In this document: positions 46,338 through 54,703 of the stretch, piece by piece
Position numbering within the stretch: position 1 is the stretch's first letter
Layout of the letters: each line of letters opens with the position of its first letter
Source of the DNA: CAZKWG01 sp964615375
Lineage (GTDB): Bacteria; Myxococcota_A; UBA796; CAZKWG01
Assembly: GCA_964615375.1 (NCBI GenBank)
Contig: CAZTOW010000008.1
Coordinates: forward strand, 186,001-250,000
Length of the DNA: 64,000 nt
Reading direction: 5' to 3'
Made by a program: the position numbers and the translations under genes
The notes under the pieces: generated by a model
What the model saw: the letters and a program-made list of their open reading frames with translations, nothing else
Databases searched by the model: none
Told to the model about the DNA's origin: nothing

Positions 46338-46417
46338 GGCAACAACCTCGTTGCCAACATCTGCGTTGCCATCTCCGTATCGTGGCGACAAAATTGTTGC
46401 CAACAATTTTGTCGCCA
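46337..46417. promoter_or_regulatory. Palindrome-rich divergent control region
   Basis: A perfect inverted repeat with 17-bp arms, TGGCGACAAAATTGTTG and CAACAATTTTGTCGCCA, separated by one base, occupies 46383-46417. Upstream, TGGCAAC at 46337-46343 pairs with GTTGCCA at 46350-46356, and further GTTGCCA copies lie at 46365 and 46397. This A+T-richer region separates the ATPase pair from the ferritin-like gene and looks like a repeated operator. Confidence 0.65.
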
Positions 46418-46472
46418 TCGATTCCCATACCCCGTCGCGCCACCCCACCCCCAGACAGGCTAAGATCCTCCC

Positions 46473-47300
46473 ATGACCGACGACCCAGCGCTCACCCCCG
46501 GCTACGACTTCCAGGGCGACGCCTTCGATCTCCGGGATCCCGGAGATCGCGACATCGTCTGCTTCATGCTCTCGCAGGCGCTCTATGGTGAGGCCACCGG
46601 CGTCTACTGCGGCAAGTCGCTCTACGCCGCGCAGAGCCTGGAGGCGGCGCGCTTCTACCTGCGCCAGGCCCGCCAGGAGCTGAACCACCTGGAGCTCTTC
46701 GCCGACGTCTTCCGCCTCCTCGAGATGCAGCCGCAGCCGGCCCACTGGGTGATCCGGCTCATGAGCGCGCACAACAACTACTACCCGCTCAAGGTCTTCC
46801 TGGAGCACGCCATCGGCGAAGGCCTGGTGCTGGACATCTTCAAGGACGTCCTGCTGCAGACGCTGCCCGACAGCCACCCCGCCGTGCCCGAGATCAAGAA
46901 GCGGCTGCGCGTGGTGGCGAAGGAGGAGATCGAGCACGTCGCCTGGGGCGAGAAGGAGACGAAGCGCCTGCTGGCGGAGCGGCCGGGCCTGCGCACGCCG
47001 ATGTACGGGCTGCTGGAGATCCAGCTCTCGCTCCTGCCCTTCGTGGTGCGGGCCTTCGAGAGCCGGGTGAGCGGCCACCGCGTGCTCCGCCACCTGCCGC
47101 GCTTCATCGATCACGTCCGCGCCCGCGTCTGGAGCCAGGCCCAGGAGCTCGGCCTGGCCCCGGCCGAGCGCCCGGGGACGCTCCGACGCTGGGGGTCGAT
47201 GCTGTGGGGCGTGACCCTCTTCCTGCGCAGCCAGCTCGCCCGATCCGAGTCCAAGCTCGAGAAGATCTACCTCTCCGAGCTCGGCTTTCAGCGGCCATGA
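46473..47300 (+). CDS. Ferritin-like diiron-fold protein
   Basis: 275 residues, nearly all helical. The pattern is that of a four-helix diiron protein: ALYGEATGVY (Glu), RQARQELNHLELF (Glu, His), HAIGEGLVLDI (Glu) and AKEEIEHVAWGE (Glu, Glu, His). Ferritin-like oxidases and rubrerythrin relatives use such ligands. It might act in iron handling, oxidative stress or an oxygenation reaction; no substrate can be named. A 4-nt overlap couples it to the following lipoprotein gene. Confidence 0.7.
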   Translation: MTDDPALTPGYDFQGDAFDLRDPGDRDIVCFMLSQALYGEATGVYCGKSLYAAQSLEAARFYLRQARQELNHLELFADVFRLLEMQPQPAHWVIRLMSAHNNYYPLKVFLEHAIGEGLVLDIFKDVLLQTLPDSHPAVPEIKKRLRVVAKEEIEHVAWGEKETKRLLAERPGLRTPMYGLLEIQLSLLPFVVRAFESRVSGHRVLRHLPRFIDHVRARVWSQAQELGLAPAERPGTLRRWGSMLWGVTLFLRSQLARSESKLEKIYLSELGFQRP

Positions 47301-48301
47301 GGCTCGGGATGGCCCCCTGGCTCGTGGGCGCGCTGCTGCTGGCCTGCGCGGGGAGCACGGGCGCGCGGCCCTCGGAGAGCGCGGGCCCGCGCAGCCAGGC
47401 GCCCGAGGGCTTCTGGGAACACTGGGGGGACGGCCAGGCCGAGCTCTCCGGCTACGCCCTCACCCAGGCCCGCTACGGCGAGCTGCGCCAGGGCGAGGCC
47501 GTGCTCATCTACGTGACCGAGACGTTCACGGACGCCCAGCGGGTGAAGTCGGACGGCGGCCACAAGGACGAGTACCCGGTGCTGAAGCTGAACGACAGCC
47601 GGCACTTCGGGACGGGCATCTACGACTACCGCACGATGACCAGCGCCTGGGTGCGGCTGGACGGGGGCGCGCCGCTGGGGCTGCCCGCGAAGATCAGCAC
47701 CTCGGTGCAGGAGTGGTGTGGCCACGCGTGGCTACAACTCCTGGTCGATCCGGGGCGCTACCGCCTCACCCAGCACAGCTACTTCGACGGGGAGGGCGAC
47801 CGCGCCGCCGAGGCGAAGGTGCCCGAGGGCGCGCTCTTCGGCGACGCGCTCCCGCTCCTGGTCCGCGGGCTGGCGGGGGAGCTGCTGGCGCCGGGGGCCT
47901 CGCGGACGGCGCCCTATCTGGGCACCCTGCTGGACGCGCGCCTCACCCACAAGGATCCGAGCTGGGGCCGCGCCACCCTCTCCCGCTCGGCCGCGACCGC
48001 CCCCGCGCCCGGCACGGAGACCCCGGCCTGGACCTGGGAGCTCACGGTCGAAGGCGGGCTCTCCACGCGCTGGTACGTGGAGGAGGCCGCCCCTCACCGC
48101 CTGCTGGGCTGGTCGCGCTCGGACGGCGAGGAGGCCCGCGTCCTCCGCACCCTGCGCACTGCCTACTGGACGCAGAACCACGAGGGCGACGAGCGCCTGC
48201 GCGCGGAGCTGGGCCTGGGGTCGGCCGTGAGCGCGAGGCCAGGGACGGATTCTCCGCCAGAGACGCCTGCCTCTACGAATTCCGCGCCAGCCGAACCCTG
48301 A
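47297..48301 (+). CDS. Predicted lipoprotein of unknown function
   Basis: 334 residues from the ATG overlapping the ferritin-like stop by 4 nt. Signal LVGALLLAC with lipidation at Cys17. The mature part opens with FWEHWGDGQAELSGYALTQ and contains VLIYVTETFTDAQRVK, a pattern I associate with a conserved, uncharacterised deltaproteobacterial lipoprotein family. The C-terminus has a Pro/Thr/Ser-rich tail. No catalytic residues are obvious. Confidence 0.6.
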   Translation: MRLGMAPWLVGALLLACAGSTGARPSESAGPRSQAPEGFWEHWGDGQAELSGYALTQARYGELRQGEAVLIYVTETFTDAQRVKSDGGHKDEYPVLKLNDSRHFGTGIYDYRTMTSAWVRLDGGAPLGLPAKISTSVQEWCGHAWLQLLVDPGRYRLTQHSYFDGEGDRAAEAKVPEGALFGDALPLLVRGLAGELLAPGASRTAPYLGTLLDARLTHKDPSWGRATLSRSAATAPAPGTETPAWTWELTVEGGLSTRWYVEEAAPHRLLGWSRSDGEEARVLRTLRTAYWTQNHEGDERLRAELGLGSAVSARPGTDSPPETPASTNSAPAEP

Positions 48302-48365
48302 ACACACACACCGGGGCGCGAAGGGGCTATCCTCCGCCTGGGCGTCCCTACCCCCGAGGTGTGCC

Positions 48366-49316
48366 ATGTCCTTCCTCTTCGATCACGCCGAGCCCGAGCA
48401 GAGCCAGACGCCGGAACCTCAAGCCCAGGGTGGAGGCTTCGGGCTCCAGAACCTCATCGGGAACGCTGGCCTGATCGGGATGCTCCCCGGGCTGGGCGGG
48501 GGCGAGGACCACGGGCCCGAGGTCCACTGTGGCCACGATCACGGCCCCAGCACCACGCCCTCGGCGCCGGGGGGTACGGACTCCTGGTTCCCCTCCTTCG
48601 GGCAGATCGCGGGCGGCCTGCTGGGCGGCGCGCTGGGCGGCCCGCTGGGCGCCCTGGCTGGCGGCTGGCTGGGCGGGAAGATCGAGGAGGGCATCAAGGG
48701 CCTGTTCGGGCCGGGCACCCCGCAGGGCTCGGGCCTGGGCAAGGACGTGGACGACATCGTCAACAAGTCGCCCACGCTGAAGGCCAACATCGAGGCGCTC
48801 CAGAAGCAGGGCTACACGATCTCGTATGGCGAGAAGGGCAAGGGCACCTACGTCAACAAGGACGGCAAGTCCATCGTCATCGACGAGAACGAGAAGGGCA
48901 ACCCGCTCAGCGTCGTGCAGTCGTTGGCCCACGAGAGCGGGCACGCGATGTACACCGCCGACCCCTACGTGGGCTTCGACGGCAAGACGCGCGACGAGTA
49001 CGTGGCCGCCAACGTCAACAGCAACCTGAAGGACGAGGGCGAGGCCACGATCATGAACCTGATCGTGCGCGAGGAGCTGATGAAGAACGACCCCAAGATG
49101 GACATCGGGGTCGCGGGCGCGCAGGCCGAGAAGTACAAGGAGCTCTACGAGAAGAACAAGGACAAGATCTCCGATCCGGCCGAGCGCGACAAGCTGCGCC
49201 AGACCATCGGCGACGCCTTCGCCGACGGCGAGCACCCCAGCACGGACACGGGCAAGACCTATCGGCAGTACTACGCCAAGACCTACGAGGATCACTGGGA
49301 TAAGCATCACCCCTGA
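48366..49316 (+). CDS. Putative secreted metallopeptidase toxin
   Basis: 316 residues. N-terminal ~70 residues are hydrophilic and Gly/His-rich, then a small-residue hydrophobic stretch (GQIAGGLLGGALGGPLGALAGG) of the GxxxG type seen in secreted or pore-inserting effectors. The C-terminal domain has SLAHESGHAMY, a zincin-like HExxH site, followed by VGFDGKTRDEYVA and two helical blocks; Glu in EGEAT may be the third ligand. There is no signal peptide, consistent with delivery by a specialised secretion system. A lipoprotein gene follows after 10 nt and could be the immunity protein. Confidence 0.6.
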   Translation: MSFLFDHAEPEQSQTPEPQAQGGGFGLQNLIGNAGLIGMLPGLGGGEDHGPEVHCGHDHGPSTTPSAPGGTDSWFPSFGQIAGGLLGGALGGPLGALAGGWLGGKIEEGIKGLFGPGTPQGSGLGKDVDDIVNKSPTLKANIEALQKQGYTISYGEKGKGTYVNKDGKSIVIDENEKGNPLSVVQSLAHESGHAMYTADPYVGFDGKTRDEYVAANVNSNLKDEGEATIMNLIVREELMKNDPKMDIGVAGAQAEKYKELYEKNKDKISDPAERDKLRQTIGDAFADGEHPSTDTGKTYRQYYAKTYEDHWDKHHP

Positions 49317-49326
49317 GAGGTGATCC

Positions 49327-49857
49327 GTGCTGAGACCCCTCGTGCTCGCGCTCACGCTGACGCTCGGCCTCGGCCTCGCCAGCGGGTGCTCGTCTGCCGC
49401 CAACCCCGGAGCCAGCGCGCCCATGGACGCCGCCGCCCTCTTCGCCACGATCTCCTCGCTCAGCGCGCTGCGCCCCTTCACCGCCGCCGCCGTCTCCCGG
49501 ATCACGGGCGCGAAGCTCAAGGACACGCCGCAGTCCAACCCGTATTTCACCGTGCAGCGCGCGGAGAAGGGCGCGGCGGGCGCCTTCGACGGCGTGGAGG
49601 TGCGGGAACCCACCGCCCAGAGCGCGGGAAAGGGCGGGATGATCCTGCTCACCCTCTCCGAGCCCTGTGTCCAGCGCGCGGAGGTGGGCGACCGCTTCGG
49701 GGCCATGGAGCCCACCAACCCCACGCCGCCCAGCCCGCACATGCCCCCCGACAGCCCGGTCTACGACACCTACCCGCAGCGCTGGGGCAAGCTGAAGCTG
49801 GGGTATCGGCCCTCGACCGGCTGCCTGGTCTCGGTGGTGATGGACGGCATCGGCTGA
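49327..49857 (+). CDS. Lipoprotein, candidate immunity protein for the preceding gene
   Basis: 176 residues from GTG 49327 with GAGAGGTG just upstream. Signal with lipobox LASGC (Cys21). The mature domain is beta-rich with two Cys (EPCVQR and TGCLVS) that could pair. Being anchored in the periplasm and encoded directly after a toxin-like gene, it fits an inhibitor of a periplasm-acting effector. I do not recognise the family. Confidence 0.5.
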   Translation: MLRPLVLALTLTLGLGLASGCSSAANPGASAPMDAAALFATISSLSALRPFTAAAVSRITGAKLKDTPQSNPYFTVQRAEKGAAGAFDGVEVREPTAQSAGKGGMILLTLSEPCVQRAEVGDRFGAMEPTNPTPPSPHMPPDSPVYDTYPQRWGKLKLGYRPSTGCLVSVVMDGIG

Positions 49858-49942
49858 GCCTGCTCGCCCGCTCTTTCGGTTCGAGCAACCCAAGCGCGCG
49901 CCCAGGGTAGACAGATCTCCCCGACCGTGCGATCCCTGGTCC

Positions 49943-50215
49943 ATGGCCACGGTAGAGTTCACCCGCAACCTGCTGCGCTTCTTCCCCAGCCTCGCGCCGG
50001 TGGAGGTGGACGCGGCCACGGTCGCCGAGCTGGTCGCGCGCCTGGAGTCCATGTACCCCGGGCTGCGCGCCTACCTGCTCGACGAGGCGGGGCGGCTGCG
50101 CAAGCACGTCAACATCTACGTGGACAGCGAGCCGGTCCTGGACCGGCAGGCGCTCGGGGACACGATCGGTCCCCAGACCCGGATCTACATCGCCCAGGCG
50201 CTCTCGGGAGGTTGA
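49943..50215 (+). CDS. MoaD/ThiS-family small sulphur-carrier-like protein
   Basis: 90 residues with the ubiquitin-like fold pattern, a central VAELVARLESMYPGLRAYLLDE block and a C-terminal IAQALSGG ending in the Gly-Gly that is adenylated in such carriers. It starts a two-gene unit with the BNR protein 1 nt downstream. No MoeB/ThiF E1-type enzyme is nearby, so its partner is elsewhere or it has another role. Confidence 0.8.
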   Translation: MATVEFTRNLLRFFPSLAPVEVDAATVAELVARLESMYPGLRAYLLDEAGRLRKHVNIYVDSEPVLDRQALGDTIGPQTRIYIAQALSGG

Positions 50216-50216
50216 C

Positions 50217-51290
50217 GTGGGAAGGCTGCTGCTCGGGACCCGCAAGGGCCTGCTGATCCTGGAGAAGGAAGGCGACACCTGGCGTCAGCGCGCGCTGGCG
50301 CATGCGGGTGTGCCGGTCTCGGCCGTGCTGGAGGACACCCGCACGGGCTCGCTGTGGGTGGGCCTCGACCACGGGCACTGGGGCTGCAAGCTCTCCCGCT
50401 CGCGCGACGGCGGCCAGACCTGGGAGGAGGTCGCCGCGCCCGCCTACCCCGAGGGCAGCACGCTCAAGGACGGGAAGCCCGCCACCCTGGAGTACATCTG
50501 GGCCCTCGCCGCGGGCGGGCCCGACCAGCCCGGGCGCCTGTGGGTCGGGACGAACCCCGGCGGCCTCTTCAAGAGCGACGACGACGGCCAGAGCTGGGAG
50601 CTGGTGCGCGACCTGTGGGACAACCCCTGGCGCGCCAACTGGTTCGGCGGCGGCAAGGACACGCCGGGCATCCACAGCATCTTCCTCGACCCCCGCGACT
50701 CGCGGCGCATCTTCATCGCCGTCTCCTGCGCCGGCGTCTTCCTGAGCGAGGACGACGGGCAGACCTGGGTCGTGCGCAACCGCGGCCTGCGCGCGGACTT
50801 TCTGCCCGATCCCAGCTCGGAGGTGGGCCAGGACCCGCACATGGTCGTGCCCTGCCCGGCCCACCCTGACGTCCTGTGGCAGCAGAACCACTGCGGCGTC
50901 TTCCGCAGCGAGGACGGCGGCCAGAGCTGGACGGAGATCAGCCAGCCCCAGGGCCCCGCGCGCTTCGGCTTCGCCGTCGCGGCCCACCCGACCGACCCGA
51001 AGGTCGCCTGGCTGGTGCCTGCTATCTCCGACGAGGTCCGCAACGCCGTCGGCGGCGCCCTGGTGGTCTGCAAGACCGAGGACGGCGGCCAGAGCTGGCG
51101 CGAGCTGCGCGCGGGCCTCCCCCAGGAGCTGTGCTTCGACCTGGTCTACCGGCACGGGCTGGACATCCGGGGGCAGCGCCTCGCCTTCGCCAGCACCACC
51201 GGCAACCTCTTCGTCAGCGAGGACGGCGGCGAGCGCTGGTCCGCCGTCGCCCACCACCTGCCCCCGGTCTACGTGGTGCGGCTGGCTTGA
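50217..51290 (+). CDS. BNR/sialidase-like beta-propeller protein
   Basis: 357 residues from GTG 50217, preceded by GGGAGG. Four or five Asp-box repeats are visible (SRDGGQTWE, SDDDGQSWE, SEDDGQTWV, SEDGGQSWT, TEDGGQSWR, SEDGGERWS), which mark a six- or seven-bladed propeller. There is no signal peptide. No sialidase catalytic set is apparent, so enzymatic activity is doubtful. The consistent pairing with a MoaD/ThiS-like protein is a gene arrangement I have met in other bacteria and suggests a shared pathway. Confidence 0.7.
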   Translation: MGRLLLGTRKGLLILEKEGDTWRQRALAHAGVPVSAVLEDTRTGSLWVGLDHGHWGCKLSRSRDGGQTWEEVAAPAYPEGSTLKDGKPATLEYIWALAAGGPDQPGRLWVGTNPGGLFKSDDDGQSWELVRDLWDNPWRANWFGGGKDTPGIHSIFLDPRDSRRIFIAVSCAGVFLSEDDGQTWVVRNRGLRADFLPDPSSEVGQDPHMVVPCPAHPDVLWQQNHCGVFRSEDGGQSWTEISQPQGPARFGFAVAAHPTDPKVAWLVPAISDEVRNAVGGALVVCKTEDGGQSWRELRAGLPQELCFDLVYRHGLDIRGQRLAFASTTGNLFVSEDGGERWSAVAHHLPPVYVVRLA

Positions 51291-51298
51291 CCAGAGGT

Positions 51299-51334
51299 AC
51301 TTCTGAACGTACACTGAGAAGTACGTTCAGAGGT
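51299..51334. promoter_or_regulatory. Operator palindrome of the Phd/ParE pair
   Basis: ACTTCTGAACGTAC at 51299-51312 and GTACGTTCAGAGGT at 51321-51334 form an inverted repeat (one mismatch over 14 bp, 8-bp spacer). It overlaps the region just upstream of the antitoxin start, which is where Phd/YefM-type antitoxins autoregulate. Confidence 0.65.
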
Positions 51335-51338
51335 GCAG

Positions 51339-51626
51339 ATGCCGCAGACCCTCCTCGACATCGAGCGAGATATCCAGCCCGTCTCCGAGTTTCGCGCGCG
51401 ATCCGCGGAGGTGCTGGATCAGGTCCGCAGCTCCGGCCGGCCCGTGGTCCTCACCCAGCGCGGGCGCGGCGCGGCGATCCTCCTCGACATTCACAGGTAC
51501 CAGGCGCTCCTGGAGGAGCTCGAGATCCTCCGCGACGTGGTGGCAGGGCGAGCGGAGCTGCGCGCCGGTCTCGGCGTCGATCACGATGAGGTGGCGCAGG
51601 ACCTGCTCGCGCGATTCCCGGGCTGA
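51339..51626 (+). CDS. Phd/YefM-family antitoxin
   Basis: 95 residues from ATG 51339 (AGAGG at 51329-51333); a GTG at 51333 would add two. The N-terminal half has the Phd/YefM DNA-binding pattern (PVSEFRARSAEVLDQVRSSGRPVVLTQRGRGAAIL) and the C-terminal half the flexible toxin-binding tail. It neutralises the ParE toxin 14 nt downstream and represses its own operon through the upstream palindrome. Confidence 0.8.
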   Translation: MPQTLLDIERDIQPVSEFRARSAEVLDQVRSSGRPVVLTQRGRGAAILLDIHRYQALLEELEILRDVVAGRAELRAGLGVDHDEVAQDLLARFPG

Positions 51627-51640
51627 GGGCGGAGGCGCGC

Positions 51641-51952
51641 GTGAACTGCCGGATCCTCTGGACACCGCGAGCGAAGCGACGCTTCGAGGACCTGGCGGAA
51701 TTCCTCGCGGAGAAGAGCCCTTCGGCGGCAGCGAAGATGGTCCGGCGCGCGCTGGCGGGCGTGGCCCATCTTGGACAACAGCCGCAGCTCGGACGACCTT
51801 GGAGACAGGACGGATCTCATCCGATTCGCAGGCTCATCTTAGATGACTATATCATCTACTATGAGCGTGACGAGGAGGCGCGCCTCGTAAGCATCCTCAG
51901 CGTCCGGCACGGGAGAGAGTCGCCCCTCGACGAAGGGGCTCCCCTGAAGTGA
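51641..51952 (+). CDS. ParE/RelE-family toxin
   Basis: 103 residues from GTG 51641 with GGAGG six bases upstream. The ParE pattern is visible: an N-terminal WTPRAKRRFEDLAEFLAEKSP helix-turn, a GQQPQLGRPW turn, and the end strands IRRLILDDYIIYYER and VSILSVRHGR. ParE toxins inhibit DNA gyrase; RelE relatives cut mRNA. The final HGR favours ParE-type. Paired with the Phd-like antitoxin upstream. Confidence 0.85.
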   Translation: MNCRILWTPRAKRRFEDLAEFLAEKSPSAAAKMVRRALAGVAHLGQQPQLGRPWRQDGSHPIRRLILDDYIIYYERDEEARLVSILSVRHGRESPLDEGAPLK

Positions 51953-52039
51953 GCGATCCTGCCTGGACATCCCGGGAGCCGGTTCGGGACGGCAACGGCG
52001 GGTCGAGCATCTGCGCATCCGATCAGATATCCTCCGCCC

Positions 52040-53716
52040 ATGTCGACCCCCGCGCTCCTGCTCTGGCTGTTCGCCTGCCGCATCCCTCCGGTGGATGTGG
52101 GCAAGGTCGACACCGACGAGCCGCAGGAGACGGGCCTGATCGGGAACGACGACACGGACACCGGTGAGGAGCCCGAGAGCGACTGCGCCAGCGCGGAGGC
52201 GCCCTGGCTGGAGACGACCACCGGCTGCGTCACGGGCGTCAGCGACGGCGGCGTCGAGTCCTTCCTGGGCCTGCCCTACGCCGAGCCGCCCACGGGCGCC
52301 CGCCGCTTCCTCCCGCCGGAGCCCATCGCCCCCTGGTCGGTGACGCTGGAGGCGGACAGCCTGGGCTCGCCCTGCCTTCAGACCTATGACAGCCCCGACG
52401 GCGCCCTGCTGGACGGCGAGGGCGACGAGGACTGCCTGACGCTGAACGTCTGGCGACCGGCCGGGGCCAGCGGGCTGCCGCTGATCTTCTACGTCCACGG
52501 CGGGAATTTCCTGAACGGCTCGGGCGGCGTGCCCGAGCTCGCCGAGAGCCCGACCCTGCCCCGCGACGCGGTGGTGGTCACGCACAACGCGAGACTAGGT
52601 CCATTTGGTTACCTGGCCCACCCGGGCCTGAGCGCGGCGAGCAAGGAGGGGGTCTCCGGCAACCAGGGCGTGCTGGACACGCTTCAGGCGCTGCGCTGGG
52701 TCAACGAGAACGCCGAGACGCTGGGCGCGGACCCCGATCGGGTGATCCTGGTGGGCCAGGAGAGCGGCGGGCTCGCGGCCTGCGCCCTGCTGCTGAGCCC
52801 GCTGGCCGAGGGCTGGTTCGACGGCGTGATCCTCCAGAGCGCGCCCTGCGGCCTGCTCAGCACGCCGCTCTCCGACCGCGACCCCACCGCCACCTACGCC
52901 AGCGCCGAGGACGCCGGGCAGGCCCTCGCCGACGCGCTGGGCTGCGAGGGCACCGACGAAGAGCAGGTGGCCTGCCTGCAGGAGCGGCCCGCGTCGGGCG
53001 TGCTTGGCGCGCTCACCGCCCAGCCCGCCCCCTTCATGGAGGGCGTTCCCTGGGTGCCCAACATCGACGGCTACCTGATCCCCGACACCGCGCTGGCCCT
53101 GGTCGCGGCGGGCGCCGTGCGCGACGTGCCCGTCATCGCCGGGGTGAACGCCGACGAGGGCACCCGCTACGCCGACGCCATCGCCGCCGACGACGTCTCC
53201 GAGTTCACGCTCGACTTCGTCATCCCGCGCCTCCTGGAGGAGGGCGGGGCCGACGACGACGCCTTCCCCGAGGACGCCTACACCGTCGCCCGCTACGGCA
53301 GCGCGCCCGACGCCTTCATCGCCTTCTACGGGGACTTCGTCCACACCTGCCCCACGCGCAGCTTCCTCCGCGCGCTGGCCGAGATCAGCGACGACGTCCG
53401 CGCGTATACGTTCACGCACACGCCCTCCTTCGCCGCTGACGGGCTCGGCGCCTACACGGGCGCGGAGATCCCCTTCCTCTTCGGCACCCGCGCCGACGAA
53501 TACACGGGCAACGAGGCCCTGATCAGCGCCTGGGTCCAGTCGGCCTGGCTGTGGTCCCTGGACACCCCGCCCATGGTCATCGGCGTGGGCGAGTGGCCGG
53601 ACTTCGAGGGCGATCACTGGGTGCTCTTCGGCGACGGCGCCGACCCCGGCACCGACGACGACCCCTACGAGGACCCCTGCGAGGCCTTCGACCTGGCGGG
53701 CTGGCAGCGCTACTGA
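52040..53716 (+). CDS. Carboxylesterase type B-like lipoprotein, catalytic His missing
   Basis: 558 residues. Signal LLLWLFAC (Cys13 lipidated), acidic linker, then a type B carboxylesterase fold: FLGLPYAEPPTG, DCLTLNVW, YVHGGNF, GPFGYL, GNQGVLDTLQALRWVNENA and GADPDRVIL. The nucleophile elbow reads VGQESGG, with Ser kept but the first Gly of GxSxG replaced by Gln. The acid Glu is present in GVNADEGT. The catalytic His position (HGxElPyvFG) reads YTGAEIPFLFG, so His is Thr. It may be a non-catalytic, binding version of the fold. Confidence 0.75.
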   Translation: MSTPALLLWLFACRIPPVDVGKVDTDEPQETGLIGNDDTDTGEEPESDCASAEAPWLETTTGCVTGVSDGGVESFLGLPYAEPPTGARRFLPPEPIAPWSVTLEADSLGSPCLQTYDSPDGALLDGEGDEDCLTLNVWRPAGASGLPLIFYVHGGNFLNGSGGVPELAESPTLPRDAVVVTHNARLGPFGYLAHPGLSAASKEGVSGNQGVLDTLQALRWVNENAETLGADPDRVILVGQESGGLAACALLLSPLAEGWFDGVILQSAPCGLLSTPLSDRDPTATYASAEDAGQALADALGCEGTDEEQVACLQERPASGVLGALTAQPAPFMEGVPWVPNIDGYLIPDTALALVAAGAVRDVPVIAGVNADEGTRYADAIAADDVSEFTLDFVIPRLLEEGGADDDAFPEDAYTVARYGSAPDAFIAFYGDFVHTCPTRSFLRALAEISDDVRAYTFTHTPSFAADGLGAYTGAEIPFLFGTRADEYTGNEALISAWVQSAWLWSLDTPPMVIGVGEWPDFEGDHWVLFGDGADPGTDDDPYEDPCEAFDLAGWQRY

Positions 53717-53740
53717 GGGCGCCGCAGGTCTCGCCTGCCC

Positions 53741-54634
53741 TCAGGCCCGCTCGCGGTGGTCGAGCTCGCCCTCGGGGTCGATGTGGACGATGGGGTCGCA
53801 CTCCGGCAGCGCCTTGCACAGCGCGGCCTCCAGGTCATCGGCGATCCGGTGCGCGTCGCGCAGCGCCATCTCCGCGGGGAGCACCGCGTGGACCTGCACG
53901 AAGCGGCGCGGCCCGGAGCGGCGCGTGCGCAGGTCGTGATAGTCCAGGATGCGGTCGCGGAAGCTGTCCAGGACCGCCTTCGTGACCTTGAGCTCCTCGG
54001 CCGTGAACGGCCGGTCCATCAGCTCGCTGACCGCGTCCCAGGCGATGGGGGCGATCTCCCGGGCCATCCAGGCGCAGAGCATGAGGCTGGCGATGGCGTC
54101 GGCGCGCCCGTTGCCCGTCACCCAGGCGGCCAGCAGCCCGAGGATCACCCCCGCCCCGGTGAGCAGGTCCATCCGGTAATGCGCGGCGTCCGCCCGGAGC
54201 ACCAGCGAGCCCGTGCTATCCGCCGCGCGCTGCAGCCCGCGGGAGAGCAGGAAGCTCCCCACCATCGAGCCCATCATCACCACGACCGCCGGCCCGACCT
54301 CGGGCATCACCGGCTCACCCAGGAGGCGCAGCACCGCCGAGCGCCCCACGCCCACCACCACCAGCGTGAGGAAGAGCGCCTGCCCCAGGCCCGCCAGCCC
54401 CTCCGCCTTGCCGTGCCCGTAGGGGTGCCCCTCGTCCGGCGGGGAGGCCGCGTGCCGCACCAGCACGAGGTTGGCCCCCGAGACCAGCGCGTCGGTCATC
54501 GCGTCTGCCGCCGAGGCCCCCACAGCGTTGGAGTCGGTGAAGTAGGCGGCCACGCCTTTGGCCGCGCCCAGCAGCAGCGTGCCCAGGATGGCGCGTCGGA
54601 GCGCCCGGGTGGCGATGCTGGTCTGCTCGGCCAT
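53741..54634 (-). CDS. Cation diffusion facilitator (CDF) metal transporter
   Basis: 297 residues with six TM helices and a cytosolic C-terminal domain. The zinc-site pattern SAADAMTDALVS (DxxxD) lies in TM2 and ADAAHYRMDLL (HxxxD) in TM5; DEGHPYGHGKAE is the conserved loop. The C-terminal domain contains HDLRTRRSGPRRFVQVH and later CDPIVHIDPE. It exports divalent cations such as Zn2+, Fe2+ or Cd2+. It is convergent with the esterase-like gene and divergent from tesB. Confidence 0.85.
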   Translation of the reverse strand: MAEQTSIATRALRRAILGTLLLGAAKGVAAYFTDSNAVGASAADAMTDALVSGANLVLVRHAASPPDEGHPYGHGKAEGLAGLGQALFLTLVVVGVGRSAVLRLLGEPVMPEVGPAVVVMMGSMVGSFLLSRGLQRAADSTGSLVLRADAAHYRMDLLTGAGVILGLLAAWVTGNGRADAIASLMLCAWMAREIAPIAWDAVSELMDRPFTAEELKVTKAVLDSFRDRILDYHDLRTRRSGPRRFVQVHAVLPAEMALRDAHRIADDLEAALCKALPECDPIVHIDPEGELDHRERA

Positions 54635-54703
54635 TCGGTCTCTTAACCAGCAGGTGGGGCCTCCGCCTCCCGCCGCGTTATCCCCCTCGCCTGCGGAGGT
54701 CGC

